In this document: piece after piece, positions 8,631 through 17,520 of the stretch
Layout of the letters: each line of letters starts with the position of its first letter
How positions within the stretch are numbered: the stretch's first letter is position 1
Assembly (NCBI GenBank): GCA_002437415.1
Contig: DJPL01000001.1
Location: 218 to 62,133 of the forward strand
Length of the DNA stretch: 61,916 nt
Direction: 5' to 3'
Origin: Ruminococcaceae bacterium UBA6413
GTDB lineage: Bacteria; Bacillota; Clostridia; Oscillospirales; Ruminococcaceae
The notes under the pieces: generated by a model
Told to the model about the DNA's origin: nothing
Seen by the model: only the letters and a program-made list of their open reading frames with translations
Database searches by the model: none
Program-made: the position numbers and the translations under genes

Positions 8631-9347
8631 ATGCTGATAATAATAATTCGTTCGGTACTTTTGTACATTCTTATAGTGTTTGCGCTAAGGCTGATGGGCA
8701 AGAAGCAGCTGGCTCAGCTCCAGCCGTCCGAGCTTGTCACAACCATACTTATCTCAAACATCGCGACACTGTCGCTTGAAGACTCGACCGTACCGATGAT
8801 ATACGGTGTTATACCGATACTGATGATAGTTTGTCTTGACGTATTTATGTCGTTCGTTATGCTGAAAAGTCAGCGCTTCCGCCGTCTTGTCACGGGTACG
8901 CCGCAGATAATCATTACAAACGGCGTTATCGACCGCAGAGTGATGAAGCACCTGCGGTACAGCGTTGACGAGCTTATGGAAGCGATGCGAGAATGTATGA
9001 TATTTGATATTTCACAGGTGCAGTACGCTATAGTTGAAACTACCGGTAAGATAAACTTCTATCAGAAAAGCTGTTACAGAAATGTTGAAAACGGCGATAT
9101 GGACATCAAGGTGCAAAACTGCGATCCGCCCTGTCTGCTTATTAAGGACGGCGATATCAATTATCCCGGACTGCGCCGCTGGAACGGTGACGAGAAGAAG
9201 CTGCGCGGTATGATAAATGATATGGGACTTGATATAAAGGATATATTCCTGCTCACAGACAGCGTGGACAAGGGCGTTTACACCGTGCTTAAGTCTGATA
9301 ACGAATGCGGTACAAAGTCAATATGTAAGCCTCAGGAGAAACAATAA
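8631..9347 (+). CDS. YetF-like membrane protein (DUF421)
   Basis: A 238-residue protein with about three N-terminal hydrophobic segments (residues 1-85) followed by a cytoplasmic YetF domain. Recognisable family segments are the Arg/Gly/Lys-rich RLMGKKQLAQLQPSELV, the IITNGVIDRR turn and LRYSVDELMEAMRE. The start follows TATGGAGGC. It is divergent from the germinant receptor operon by 90 bp and overlaps the DUF4363 gene by TAATG. In Bacilli, YetF-type proteins (for example the 2Duf protein of spoVA-2mob operons) sit in the spore membrane and affect heat resistance and germination, so a role with the adjacent receptor is plausible but inferred. Confidence 0.85.
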   Translation: MLIIIIRSVLLYILIVFALRLMGKKQLAQLQPSELVTTILISNIATLSLEDSTVPMIYGVIPILMIVCLDVFMSFVMLKSQRFRRLVTGTPQIIITNGVIDRRVMKHLRYSVDELMEAMRECMIFDISQVQYAIVETTGKINFYQKSCYRNVENGDMDIKVQNCDPPCLLIKDGDINYPGLRRWNGDEKKLRGMINDMGLDIKDIFLLTDSVDKGVYTVLKSDNECGTKSICKPQEKQ

Positions 9348-9724
9348 TGGGAAGAATGGTAACTTGTGCCGCCATAGTCGCGGCAATGGTAGCTTTTGCG
9401 ATATTCGGGTACAATTATTCCGACACACGCGCTAAGGAAATATATATCAGTGCAGACGAAATAACGCAGGCTATCGACAACAACGATACAAAAAAAGCCG
9501 CCGAAAAGGCGGCATATGCGGAGGATATATGGCGAGGGCTTTCACAGGATACTATCTTTGTAGAGGACACCGAATGCGATAACGAGATAGCTATGTGTCT
9601 GTCACGCATAAGGGTATTTGCCGAGAACGGAGAGGACGATATCTATTCTGAATGCGCCGTGCTGAAAAGACTTATAGAGCTTTATATAACAAGACAGCAG
9701 ATAACATTATCGAGCGTGTTCTGA
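9347..9724 (+). CDS. DUF4363-family small exported protein
   Basis: A 125-residue protein with one N-terminal hydrophobic segment (about 5-23) that should anchor it, leaving a helical acidic domain outside. It starts within the yetF stop (TAATG), so the two are translationally coupled, an arrangement I recall as recurrent for DUF421/DUF4363 pairs in Clostridia. The molecular function is unknown; co-occurrence suggests a membrane complex with the YetF-like protein. A bidirectional terminator follows. Confidence 0.75.
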   Translation: MGRMVTCAAIVAAMVAFAIFGYNYSDTRAKEIYISADEITQAIDNNDTKKAAEKAAYAEDIWRGLSQDTIFVEDTECDNEIAMCLSRIRVFAENGEDDIYSECAVLKRLIELYITRQQITLSSVF

Positions 9725-9741
9725 AAAACCGATATATAAAA

Positions 9742-9768
9742 ATGCCGACGGCAAAATACCGTCGGCAT
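9742..9768. terminator. Bidirectional terminator
   Basis: A 10-bp perfect stem (atgccgacgg/ccgtcggcat) with a 7-nt loop lies between the convergent DUF4363 gene and the sugar-binding protein gene. Confidence 0.8.
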
Positions 9769-9792
9769 AATTTATGCATTAACTTTTAAAGC

Positions 9793-11301
9793 TTAGGAAA
9801 CAGTAGCGTTGAGCTCTTCAAGTCTTGCCTCGATAACACCTCTGTTCTCTTCACGAACAGTTGCAAATGAGCTACCGCCCATTACAACGTCTGATGTGAG
9901 GTGACCTACAGGGTTTTCACCTGTATTTGTATCAGCTATATCTGCACCGATACCGTTCTTGAACTCAAATACTGCTGAGAATGTTTCGGGATCCTTAAGA
10001 ACGTTAAGTCTGTCGAGTAATGTGTCATTCCAGTCGAACTCATCAATGGACTGCTGTCTGGCCGCCTTCTTGACTTCTTCATCCTTGGAAGCTAAGAGGT
10101 TGGCATAGATCCAAGCCTTGTAGCCGTCAGTGTTCTTAGAACCCGCAACGAACATAAATGCGTCCTGCTTCATTTCCTGATAATATGTATCAGAACCGTC
10201 CATCTGGGGGAAGGGAACGAAGTTGATCTCGTCATCGTCCCACTTCTGTTTTTTCTTGTAGAGTCTCCAGTGTTCTTCATATCTCCATGTACCGTCTTCG
10301 AAGAACAGAGTATTGCCGTTTACCCATTCGTTGTAGTTGGGTGACCAGTTGTTTTCGATCTCTCTGGGGTAACGAAGCTGTTCCTGTGTATCATCAAATG
10401 AGCGAAGCATATCCATGCACTTTTCTATGTTAGCATCGTTAAGGTTGCTTACGAGCTTACCGTTCTCAAGACCGATAAGGGGCTTACCTGTTGTAGCGAT
10501 GAATGCGTGATCAAGTCCGTAACCGTCAAATGCATACTTTGCATTGTCGGGATCTGTGAACTTTCTTGCCATCTCTATGCACTTTGACCATGTCCATTCA
10601 CCCTTTTCAAAGAGCTCCCAAGGATCGTCAAAGCCGTTCTCTTCGATTACAGACTTTCTGTACCAAAGAAGTGTTGCGGGGTTTACATCAACGATAGGTG
10701 TGTAAACCTTTCCACCCCAGTTGAACATATCTATAATGCTCTTATAGTCTGCCCAGTCATCTGTAGTAGTATCAATAACACCGTCGATAGACTGGAACAG
10801 GTTCTGGTAAATACCGTAAGGGTAGTTGGATGTTTCAAAGGGGAATGTATCAGGGGAATCATCAGACTGTACAAGTCTTGCAAGGTCAACATATCTGTTT
10901 GCATAGCTTGAAACTCTTACGTTTACGAATACGTTTTCGTCTGCCACGCTCTCATAGCCCTCGGGCTTGTTGGCGGGTGTACCGTACATAGACTTGAAGA
11001 GCTCTACAGAAGCAGATGCCTCCTGAATGTCATACCATGCCATAAACTTAAGCTTGGTATCAACTTTGATGTTCTTGTAGTCTGAGTCTACGGAAACGTT
11101 TTCGATAGCGCTCTTTACATCTTCGTTTTCGGACATTATCTTCTGGCTTCCTGGAGCTGTTGTGCTCTCTGCAGAAGAGTCAGTACCGCCTGCTGTTCCG
11201 CCGCTTGTTGCTGTACTGCCCGAACAACCTGTGAACGCTGTAGCGCCCATTACCAGAGCAAGAATTGCTGCTGAAATCTTTTTGGTCGTTTTTTTCATCA
11301 T
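9793..11301 (-). CDS. Extracellular sugar-binding lipoprotein, paralog 1
   Basis: A 502-residue family 1 solute-binding protein expected to bind oligosaccharides for an ABC importer. The signal peptide ends in FTGC (Cys26), followed by a Ser/Thr/Gly linker. Two ATG codons abut the site CAGGAGGT; the second may be used. The protein is highly similar along its length to paralog 2 (shared segments include GYESVADENVFV, KKKQKWDDDEINFVPFPQMDGSD and EWVNGNTLFF) and more distantly to paralog 3. No permease or ATPase gene is near, so it is an orphan that probably docks on a transporter encoded elsewhere. The substrate is unknown; glgA nearby hints at alpha-glucans, but this is weak. Confidence 0.87.
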   Translation of the reverse strand: MMKKTTKKISAAILALVMGATAFTGCSGSTATSGGTAGGTDSSAESTTAPGSQKIMSENEDVKSAIENVSVDSDYKNIKVDTKLKFMAWYDIQEASASVELFKSMYGTPANKPEGYESVADENVFVNVRVSSYANRYVDLARLVQSDDSPDTFPFETSNYPYGIYQNLFQSIDGVIDTTTDDWADYKSIIDMFNWGGKVYTPIVDVNPATLLWYRKSVIEENGFDDPWELFEKGEWTWSKCIEMARKFTDPDNAKYAFDGYGLDHAFIATTGKPLIGLENGKLVSNLNDANIEKCMDMLRSFDDTQEQLRYPREIENNWSPNYNEWVNGNTLFFEDGTWRYEEHWRLYKKKQKWDDDEINFVPFPQMDGSDTYYQEMKQDAFMFVAGSKNTDGYKAWIYANLLASKDEEVKKAARQQSIDEFDWNDTLLDRLNVLKDPETFSAVFEFKNGIGADIADTNTGENPVGHLTSDVVMGGSSFATVREENRGVIEARLEELNATVS

Positions 11302-11346
11302 TTACCTCCTGTACGGCTTTACACACTGCCGCTTAATTACTATATT

Positions 11347-11375
11347 ATTATAACAAATTTTCGGTTTTCAATCAA
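11347..11375 (-). promoter_or_regulatory. Promoter of sugar-binding paralog 1
   Basis: Read on the minus strand, TTGATT (11375-11370) and TATAAT (11352-11347) are spaced 17 bp, with TG one base before the -10 box. The octamer TTAGTTAA (11379-11386) lies immediately upstream and resembles the TTAGCTAA palindromes before paralog 2. Confidence 0.75.
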
Positions 11376-11462
11376 CCATTAGTTAATCCAAACTTGAAAA
11401 ATATTTTTGTCTAATTGCAACAACGAATTTTGCGTTTACACGGTGTTTACACAAAATTTAAG

Positions 11463-11909
11463 TTAATTACCTTTATACATCTGAGAATAACCTAATTGTG
11501 TAAACCCGTTTCTTGCGTAAAGCTTGATCGCTCTTTCGTTATCCGGCTCGGTTTCAAGCCTTATTCTTGCGGCATCGGAATATTCTTTATCTATAAACTT
11601 AAAAAACTCTCCCGTTATGCCCTTACAGCGATACTGCGGCTTTACATATATCTCCTCAAGCCATACCACCATACCGCCGGCTTCGTTTGAATAAGTCAGC
11701 GCAAGGAGCGCAAAGCCGTATATCTCCTTTTTATCGTCACTGCGGAACATAAAGCATACCGCATACGGCGAGCCTTCCATAAGCACATCGAATGTAAGCT
11801 TATGATTTTCATCGGGGATAGGGTGAAGCACCGCGGGAGAATGATAAAAATCATACTCCATAGCAAGAAATTCATCACGGTCGGTTTTTCTTATTTTATC
11901 AAATATCAT
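11463..11909 (-). CDS. GNAT-family N-acetyltransferase
   Basis: A 148-residue acetyl-CoA-dependent acetyltransferase. The acetyl-CoA pyrophosphate-binding segment is QYRCKGITGEF (about residues 93-103), preceded by the beta-4 strand VWLEEIYVKP, and the C-terminal ERAIKLYARNGF is the usual motif B region. The start follows CAGGAGAAC. The antiporter gene lies 12 bp upstream on the same strand, so this is the distal gene of a two-gene unit. The acceptor substrate cannot be predicted. Confidence 0.85.
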   Translation of the reverse strand: MIFDKIRKTDRDEFLAMEYDFYHSPAVLHPIPDENHKLTFDVLMEGSPYAVCFMFRSDDKKEIYGFALLALTYSNEAGGMVVWLEEIYVKPQYRCKGITGEFFKFIDKEYSDAARIRLETEPDNERAIKLYARNGFTQLGYSQMYKGN

Positions 11910-11921
11910 ATTGTTCTCCTG

Positions 11922-12965
11922 TTAAGCAAGTCCGAGGGGATTTATAAAAAGATACGCGAAATATCCGACATACACAACAAGCATAATTATGCCGCCTGCT
12001 CTTGTAAGCTCCTTTTTGCGCAGAACAAGAAATCCGAGCAGTACAGCCGCCGCAATGGCTACCAGAGTATCAACGATGAACGCATTGCCGAATGTCAGCA
12101 CACTGGGTGAGAATACCGAGGCAAGACCTACTACAAACAGGATATTGAATATGTTGCTTCCTATTATGTTGCCGATAGCAATATCCGACTTTTTCTTGAG
12201 CGAAGCCGCAATGCAGGTGATAAGCTCGGGGAGCGATGTACCGAATGCGACTACGGTAAGCGAGATGGTTCTGTCATCGACACCGATAACCTGAGCTATG
12301 CTCTTTGCGGCAGAAACCGTGAGGTCACTGCCTATTACTATGCTGACAAGTCCGATAAGCGTTATGAGGATCAGTATCGGGATCGTGTCCTTATCGGTAA
12401 GCTCGGGGACTTCCTCGGCGGAGCTGTCATCACCTTTCTTGTAAAGGTAGAACAGATATCCTAAGAACGCCGCAAACAGCACCAGCATGATAACGCCGTC
12501 TATCTTGTCAAGTCCGCCGCCGATCCAGCCGAGGAGCAGTAATACGGCTGTAATGAATACGACAAACGGTATCTCAAACTTCAGCGTATTCGGCTTAATT
12601 TTCAGGTTCGTTATCAGGGCGCTTACGCCGAGTATCAGCAGTATATTCAGTATATTACTGCCGACTACATTACCTATGGAAATTGCCGCCGCGTCCTGAA
12701 ATGACGCGCTGATGCTGATCGCCGCCTCGGGTGCAGATGTGCCCATTGCGACTATTGTAAGTCCGATCACTATTTGCGGTATCTTAAACTTTGCGGCTAT
12801 CTTTGACGCGCCCTCGACAAACAGATCCGCGCCCTTTATCAGCATTGCAAAGCCAACTATAAGTACTCCGAGCGAGCATATGACATTTGCGTTTATATTG
12901 ACACCTGCCATATTCATAATATAAAGTGCCACTCCTATTACAAGAGCGATAATTGCTATTAACAT
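11922..12965 (-). CDS. Na+/Ca2+ antiporter, CaCA family
   Basis: A 347-residue cation exchanger of the YrbG type, with two inverted five-helix halves. Each half carries an ion-binding alpha repeat: GTSAPEAAIS near residues 76-85 and GTSLPELIT near 245-253, each with the conserved acidic residue. Partner segments GNVVGSN and GNIIGSN are present. An acidic cytoplasmic loop (about 170-190) separates the halves. The start follows AGAGGA. Its likely role is sodium-driven export of calcium at the cytoplasmic membrane; co-transcription with a GNAT gene gives no further clue. Confidence 0.9.
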   Translation of the reverse strand: MLIAIIALVIGVALYIMNMAGVNINANVICSLGVLIVGFAMLIKGADLFVEGASKIAAKFKIPQIVIGLTIVAMGTSAPEAAISISASFQDAAAISIGNVVGSNILNILLILGVSALITNLKIKPNTLKFEIPFVVFITAVLLLLGWIGGGLDKIDGVIMLVLFAAFLGYLFYLYKKGDDSSAEEVPELTDKDTIPILILITLIGLVSIVIGSDLTVSAAKSIAQVIGVDDRTISLTVVAFGTSLPELITCIAASLKKKSDIAIGNIIGSNIFNILFVVGLASVFSPSVLTFGNAFIVDTLVAIAAAVLLGFLVLRKKELTRAGGIIMLVVYVGYFAYLFINPLGLA

Positions 12966-13017
12966 TTTGTCCTCTTTCTCTTTATTCCAAGTTAAAAATT
13001 CACTTATTACACGAATG

Positions 13018-13052
13018 ACGGGCAGTAACGTTCCTGAGGAGCGACTGCCCGT
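13018..13052. terminator. Hairpin between glgA and the antiporter gene
   Basis: A 9-bp stem (acgggcagt/actgcccgt) encloses a second 6-bp stem (cgttcc/ggagcg). It lies just past the glgA stop on the minus strand. The downstream T-run is weak on that strand, so terminator activity is likely but not certain. Confidence 0.5.
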
Positions 13053-13071
13053 ACATATAAGTTTTATTTAC

Positions 13072-14499
13072 TTACTGCTGACCTGCAAGCTCTTCGTAAA
13101 GCCCAATGTACAGCTTTGCTGACTGCTTCCAGCTGAAATCAGCCTTCATAGCTCTGGTAACGAGCTTGTTCCACTCTGTCTTGTTCCAGTAGCAATCCTT
13201 TGCTCTCTTTATGGCATAGAGCATATCGTGAGCGTTATATGACTGGAAGGTGTAGCCTGTTCCGTTTTCATCACCGCAGTCAACGATGCTGTCAGCAAGA
13301 CCGCCTGTTTTGCGTACTATCGGGATAGTGCCGTAGCGCAGTGATATCATCTGAGCAAGTCCGCAGGGCTCGCTCTTACTCGGCATAAGGAACATATTTG
13401 CGCCTGCATAGATCTTCTTTGCAAGGTCGGGGATATATCCGCAGGTAAATGCTACTCTGTCGGGATATTTCCAGCGCATCTCGTGGAAGAACTGCTCGTA
13501 CTGAGCCTCGCCCGAGCCTAATATAACGACCTTGTAGCCAAGGTTTATAATATCGTCAAATACGCACTTTACAAGGTCAAAGCCCTTATGCTCAACAAGT
13601 CTTGATACCATACCGAGTACAGGCTCATCACCCTGAGGGAGTCCGACCTCTTCAAGAAGCTTCTGCGTGCAGATTTTCTTTCCCGCTTTCTTTGTAACAG
13701 TGAAATTTGCGGGGATCGCGGGGTCTGTAGCGGGATTGTACATATCGGTATCAATGCCGTTCAGGAATCCGCAGGTCTTGTACTGCTTGTCTGCAAGCGC
13801 TCTGTCAAGACCGTGTGAGAACCACGGGTCAAGAATTTCTCTTGCGTATGTGGGAGAAACGGTCGTTACCTTATCGGCAACCTCAATAGCGGCCTTCATA
13901 AGGTTGATATCTCTGTCATATTCCATAAGTGAAGCAAAGTGCTTCGGTATACCGAGGACATCCTCAAGTATATCCATACCGTATCTGCCCTGATACTGAA
14001 TGTTGTGGATCGTAAATACGTTCTTTATACCCCAAAGCTTTTCGTCATTTCTGTAGAAAATGCTGTAATATACGGGTATAAGAGCGCACTGCCAGTCATT
14101 TGAATTGATGATCTGGGGCTTGAAGTCGATAACCTTGAGCATCTCAAGTACTGCGCGCGAGAAGAACGCGTATCTCTCGGCATCGTCGTAATAGCCGTAC
14201 AGACCGAAATCACGCTTGAAGTAATATTCGTTATCGAGGAAGTAGTATGTAACGTTGTTTATCTTTGCGGTGAACAGTCCGCAGTACTGGTTTCTCCAGC
14301 CTACAGGTACAGAAAAATTAGTAACGTAGGTCATCTGATCACGCCACTGCTGTTTTATTGTGTTTACATAGAGAGGCACTACCACACAAGCCTCGTGACC
14401 TTCTTCAACGAGTGCCTTGGGAAGAGAGCCGGCAACATCCGCAAGTCCACCCGAAGCCGCTACGGGCTGAGCCTCGCTTGCCGCATATAGGATCTTCAT
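13072..14499 (-). CDS. glgA: Glycogen synthase (GT5)
   Basis: A 475-residue GT-B enzyme that should add glucose from ADP-glucose to the growing alpha-1,4 chain of glycogen in the cytosol; the length fits bacterial GlgA. The N-terminal glycine loop reads ASGGLADVAG (residues 15-24), and the Lys of the canonical K-x-G-G-L motif is Ala here. The C-terminal nucleotide-sugar site is intact: KSEPCGLAQM followed by RKTGGLADSI. The start follows AAAGGCGG. Other glg genes are not in the window. It is divergent from the PocR-MCP gene across 313 bp and lies between sugar-binding paralogs. Confidence 0.92.
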   Translation of the reverse strand: MKILYAASEAQPVAASGGLADVAGSLPKALVEEGHEACVVVPLYVNTIKQQWRDQMTYVTNFSVPVGWRNQYCGLFTAKINNVTYYFLDNEYYFKRDFGLYGYYDDAERYAFFSRAVLEMLKVIDFKPQIINSNDWQCALIPVYYSIFYRNDEKLWGIKNVFTIHNIQYQGRYGMDILEDVLGIPKHFASLMEYDRDINLMKAAIEVADKVTTVSPTYAREILDPWFSHGLDRALADKQYKTCGFLNGIDTDMYNPATDPAIPANFTVTKKAGKKICTQKLLEEVGLPQGDEPVLGMVSRLVEHKGFDLVKCVFDDIINLGYKVVILGSGEAQYEQFFHEMRWKYPDRVAFTCGYIPDLAKKIYAGANMFLMPSKSEPCGLAQMISLRYGTIPIVRKTGGLADSIVDCGDENGTGYTFQSYNAHDMLYAIKRAKDCYWNKTEWNKLVTRAMKADFSWKQSAKLYIGLYEELAGQQ

Positions 14500-14706
14500 G
14501 TTTTTTCCGCCTTTCAGCCACGCGTATCGGATTTACCGCCGTGGCTCGTTTATAGTTTCTTATTCCTATTTAAAAATATAGCATATTTCGCTTCTAAAAT
14601 CAAGCAAAATTTGTGCGGCTTTCTGTCGAATAAAGAAAAATCGGAAATAATAACTAAATATTTCAATTTCTCTTGTACAATTTAACAAAATCTGCGGTTG
14701 GCGGTA

Positions 14707-14735
14707 TTGCAATTTTATCTAAAATGGAGTATAAT
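14707..14735 (+). promoter_or_regulatory. Promoter of the PocR-MCP gene
   Basis: TTGCAA (14707-14712) and TATAAT (14730-14735) are 17 bp apart. The rest of the 313-bp intergenic region is A+T-rich and holds no gene. Confidence 0.75.
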
Positions 14736-14744
14736 CTTAAAAAA

Positions 14745-14772
14745 AGACAGTCTTTTATTTTAAGGGCTGTCT
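14745..14772 (+). promoter_or_regulatory. Hairpin at the start of the PocR-MCP leader
   Basis: agacagtc (14745-14752) pairs with ggctgtct (14765-14772), one G-U pair included. It lies 3-10 nt after the expected transcription start and has no T-run, so it may stabilise the 5' end or regulate the mRNA. Confidence 0.45.
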
Positions 14773-14812
14773 GTCTTGTATCAACATAGAAAAAAGGGAA
14801 GGTGTCATTACA

Positions 14813-15835
14813 ATGGCAAACAAAGAGATTACATTACTTGACGTGATAGACAGAGCGCAGTTACAGTCCTTGCAGGACGCTTTTGCAAAGGCAACCGGCA
14901 TGGCGGCTCTCGCCACCGATCAGAACGGACCTGTAACCCATCTTTCATGTCCTACGGATTTCTGTATGAACTACACAAGAAAATCAAGTGTAGGCTGTGA
15001 GCGATGCAATCTCTGTGATTTAAAGGGCGGCGAGCAGGCAAGCAAGACAGGCAGACCCGCGGTTTACTACTGCCACGGAGGACTTGTTGACTTTGCCTCT
15101 CCCATAATCGTAAACGGCGAGCAGATAGGCTCTCTTATCGGCGGTCAGGTGCTTACGGAAGAACCCGACCTTGACAAGTTCCGCGCTATAGCTAAGGAAA
15201 TTGACGTTGACCCCGATGAATATGTCGAGGCTGTAAAGAAAGTTCCGATAGTATCGGAAGAGAAGGTCAACAATGCCGCAGAGCTTCTTTTCAAGATGTC
15301 TCAGGCACTCTCACAGGTAGGATACGAAAAGTACCGTATCTCCGAAGAGCATAAGGACACGTCCGATATGTTCGATGAGGTTCATGAAGATTATAAAGAT
15401 ATTGACGTAAAGGTTAAGCAGGTCAACACAACAATTGCGGCTTTATCCGCAGAGTTTGACCAGTTGCGCGAAAAGGCGGCTGAAGCCGCCAAGGCGGTTG
15501 CTCAGACAGACTCTATCCTGAAATACATACAGAATGTCGCTACACAGATGACACTGCTCGGCTTCAATGCTTCAATAGAAGCAAAGCACGTCGGTGAGGC
15601 GGGCGCAGGCTTCAATGTGATTGCTCAGGAGGTTCGTCAGCTTGCAGAACAGACCTCTAACCAGACACGCAGTATTGAAGATGTGCTCGGCAGCGTGCGC
15701 TCCTCTATTTCGGCTATCGATAAGGAAATAGCATCGGCTGTCAGCTCGATAGAAGCAAATATCGCGACTGTAAAGGAGCTCAGCGATAAGATCGCCGAAA
15801 CTTCCAGAAAGATAGACAATATCAGCAAGGCATAA
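14813..15835 (+). CDS. Soluble PocR-domain methyl-accepting sensor
   Basis: A 340-residue protein with a PocR-type ligand-binding domain (about residues 5-175) and a shortened MCP signalling domain (about 190-340). The PocR part keeps the Cys cluster GCERCNLCD and a further YYCHGG. The signalling hairpin tip is recognisable in TLLGFNASIEAKHVGEAGAGF and NVIAQEVRQLAEQTS. There is no hydrophobic segment, so it is cytoplasmic. It may report an internal ligand or redox state to a chemotaxis-like pathway, but no che genes are in the window. The start follows GGGAAGG, and a good terminator follows. Confidence 0.87.
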   Translation: MANKEITLLDVIDRAQLQSLQDAFAKATGMAALATDQNGPVTHLSCPTDFCMNYTRKSSVGCERCNLCDLKGGEQASKTGRPAVYYCHGGLVDFASPIIVNGEQIGSLIGGQVLTEEPDLDKFRAIAKEIDVDPDEYVEAVKKVPIVSEEKVNNAAELLFKMSQALSQVGYEKYRISEEHKDTSDMFDEVHEDYKDIDVKVKQVNTTIAALSAEFDQLREKAAEAAKAVAQTDSILKYIQNVATQMTLLGFNASIEAKHVGEAGAGFNVIAQEVRQLAEQTSNQTRSIEDVLGSVRSSISAIDKEIASAVSSIEANIATVKELSDKIAETSRKIDNISKA

Positions 15836-15859
15836 GCAAGGAAATTCGGATAAACAAGC

Positions 15860-15889
15860 AGCCCGCCGCAGGATAATTTGCGGCGGGCT
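15860..15889 (+). terminator. Terminator of the PocR-MCP gene
   Basis: An 11-bp perfect stem (agcccgccgca/tgcggcgggct) with an 8-nt loop is followed by TTTTT. Confidence 0.88.
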
Positions 15890-15920
15890 TTTTGCATCTG
15901 TGCGAAAGCGGATAAAAAGC

Positions 15921-15946
15921 AACGGCTCTGCTTTTGCAGAGCCGTT
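15921..15946 (-). terminator. Terminator of sugar-binding paralog 2
   Basis: An 11-bp perfect stem (aacggctctgc/gcagagccgtt) lies 20 nt beyond the paralog 2 stop; on the minus strand it is followed by gctttttatc. Confidence 0.8.
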
Positions 15947-15966
15947 ATTGTTATTATCGTAAATAA

Positions 15967-17460
15967 TTATTCAACTGTCTTATTGAGTTCAGCAAGACGA
16001 GCGTCGATCTGACCCTGATACTGTTCACGGAAAGATGTGTAGGACTCACCTGTCATGTAGGGGCCCTTTGTGAGCTGTTCTACAGGGTTATCCTGTTTGT
16101 CTGTGCTTGCGATATCCTGACCGATACCGTTCTTGAAGTCAAATACGCCTGTGAATGTTGCGGGATCCTTAAGTGTATCCAGTCTGTCAAGCAGTGTATC
16201 TGTCCAGTCATACTCTGCCTTGGACTGCTCTCTGCCCGCCTTCTGAACCTCGGCATCGTTTGATGCTACTAAGTTAGCATAGATCCAAGCCTTGTAACCG
16301 TCTATATTCTTTGAACCTGCAACGAGCATTATAGAATCCTGCTTCATGCTCTGATAGTACTTATCTGAACCATCCATCTGGGGGAAAGGAACGAAGTTGA
16401 TCTCGTCGTCATCCCACTTCTGTTTCTTCTTATACAGTCTCCATGTTTCTTCATATCTCCATGTACCGTCATCGAAGAACAGTGTATTGCCGTTTACCCA
16501 CTCAGGGTAGCTGGGTGACCAGTTGTTTTCAATATCTCTGGGGTAACGGAGCTGTTCCTGTGTGTTATCGAATGAACGGAGCATATCAAGGCACTTTTCG
16601 ATATTAGCATCGTTGAGGTGGCTAACAAGCTTACCGCCTTCAAGTGCGATAAGAGGTGTACCTGTTGTGCAGACAAAACTGTTCTCGGGGTTGTAACCGT
16701 CAAGTACATACTTACCGTTGTCGGGATCTGAGAACTTTCTTGCCATTGTCAGGAATGTTTCCCATGTCCACTCGCCCTTTTCGTAAAGCTCCCAAGGATC
16801 GTCAAGACCTGCTTCTTCAACAGTTGACTTTCTGTACCAGAGTAAGCTTGTAGGTGTAAGGCTCATAATCGGGCAGTAATTCTTGCCGCCCCAGTTGAAC
16901 TTGTCGATAGACTCCTTATAATCAGCCCAGTCATCGGTCGTAAAATCAATAATGCCGTCAAGGGGCTGGAAAAGGTTCTGATAAATGCTGTAGGGGTAGT
17001 TACAGATCTCAAAAGGGAAGCAGTCGGGTGAATCATCTGACTGTACGAGCTTTGAAAGGCTGGTATATCTGTCTGCATAGCTTGAAACCTTGATGTTTAC
17101 GAATACGTTTTCATCTGCTACGCTCTCATAGCCCTTAGGCTTGTTCTCGGGTGTGCCATAGAGCGTCTTGAATACCTCTACTGCGGGAGAAGCCTCCTGA
17201 ATGTCCCACCAAGCCATCCACTTGATCTTTGTATCAACCTTGATGTCCTTATAGTTTTCGCTGGCAGATACGTTAGCAACTGCGCTCTGTACGCCTTCGT
17301 TTTCAGACATCTGCTTCTGTGTTTCGCCTGTTGTTGAAGCAGTTGAGCTGTTGTTATCCGCAGCACCGCTTGTAGAAGCGCTGCCTGAGCAGCCTGAAAA
17401 AGCTGTTACGGCAGATACGAGTGCTAATGCGCCGGCAATAGCCTTAGTATATTTTCTCAT
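15967..17460 (-). CDS. Extracellular sugar-binding lipoprotein, paralog 2
   Basis: A 497-residue family 1 solute-binding lipoprotein, lipobox FSGC (Cys24). It aligns with paralog 1 almost without gaps, with the closest identity in the central ligand-binding region (ENNWSP, PEWVNGNTLFFDDGTWRYEE and the KKKQKWDDDEINFVPFP run). The pair is probably a gene duplication later separated by glgA and its neighbours. It is a single-gene transcript: its own promoter upstream, its own terminator downstream. No transporter membrane genes are nearby. The substrate is unknown; upstream TTAGCTAA palindromes suggest a dedicated regulator. Confidence 0.87.
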   Translation of the reverse strand: MRKYTKAIAGALALVSAVTAFSGCSGSASTSGAADNNSSTASTTGETQKQMSENEGVQSAVANVSASENYKDIKVDTKIKWMAWWDIQEASPAVEVFKTLYGTPENKPKGYESVADENVFVNIKVSSYADRYTSLSKLVQSDDSPDCFPFEICNYPYSIYQNLFQPLDGIIDFTTDDWADYKESIDKFNWGGKNYCPIMSLTPTSLLWYRKSTVEEAGLDDPWELYEKGEWTWETFLTMARKFSDPDNGKYVLDGYNPENSFVCTTGTPLIALEGGKLVSHLNDANIEKCLDMLRSFDNTQEQLRYPRDIENNWSPSYPEWVNGNTLFFDDGTWRYEETWRLYKKKQKWDDDEINFVPFPQMDGSDKYYQSMKQDSIMLVAGSKNIDGYKAWIYANLVASNDAEVQKAGREQSKAEYDWTDTLLDRLDTLKDPATFTGVFDFKNGIGQDIASTDKQDNPVEQLTKGPYMTGESYTSFREQYQGQIDARLAELNKTVE

Positions 17461-17520
17461 TTTTATCCTCCTGTAGATTTCCCATGTATGTACAAGGGAG
17501 AGCCTAATATTACGTTTATT

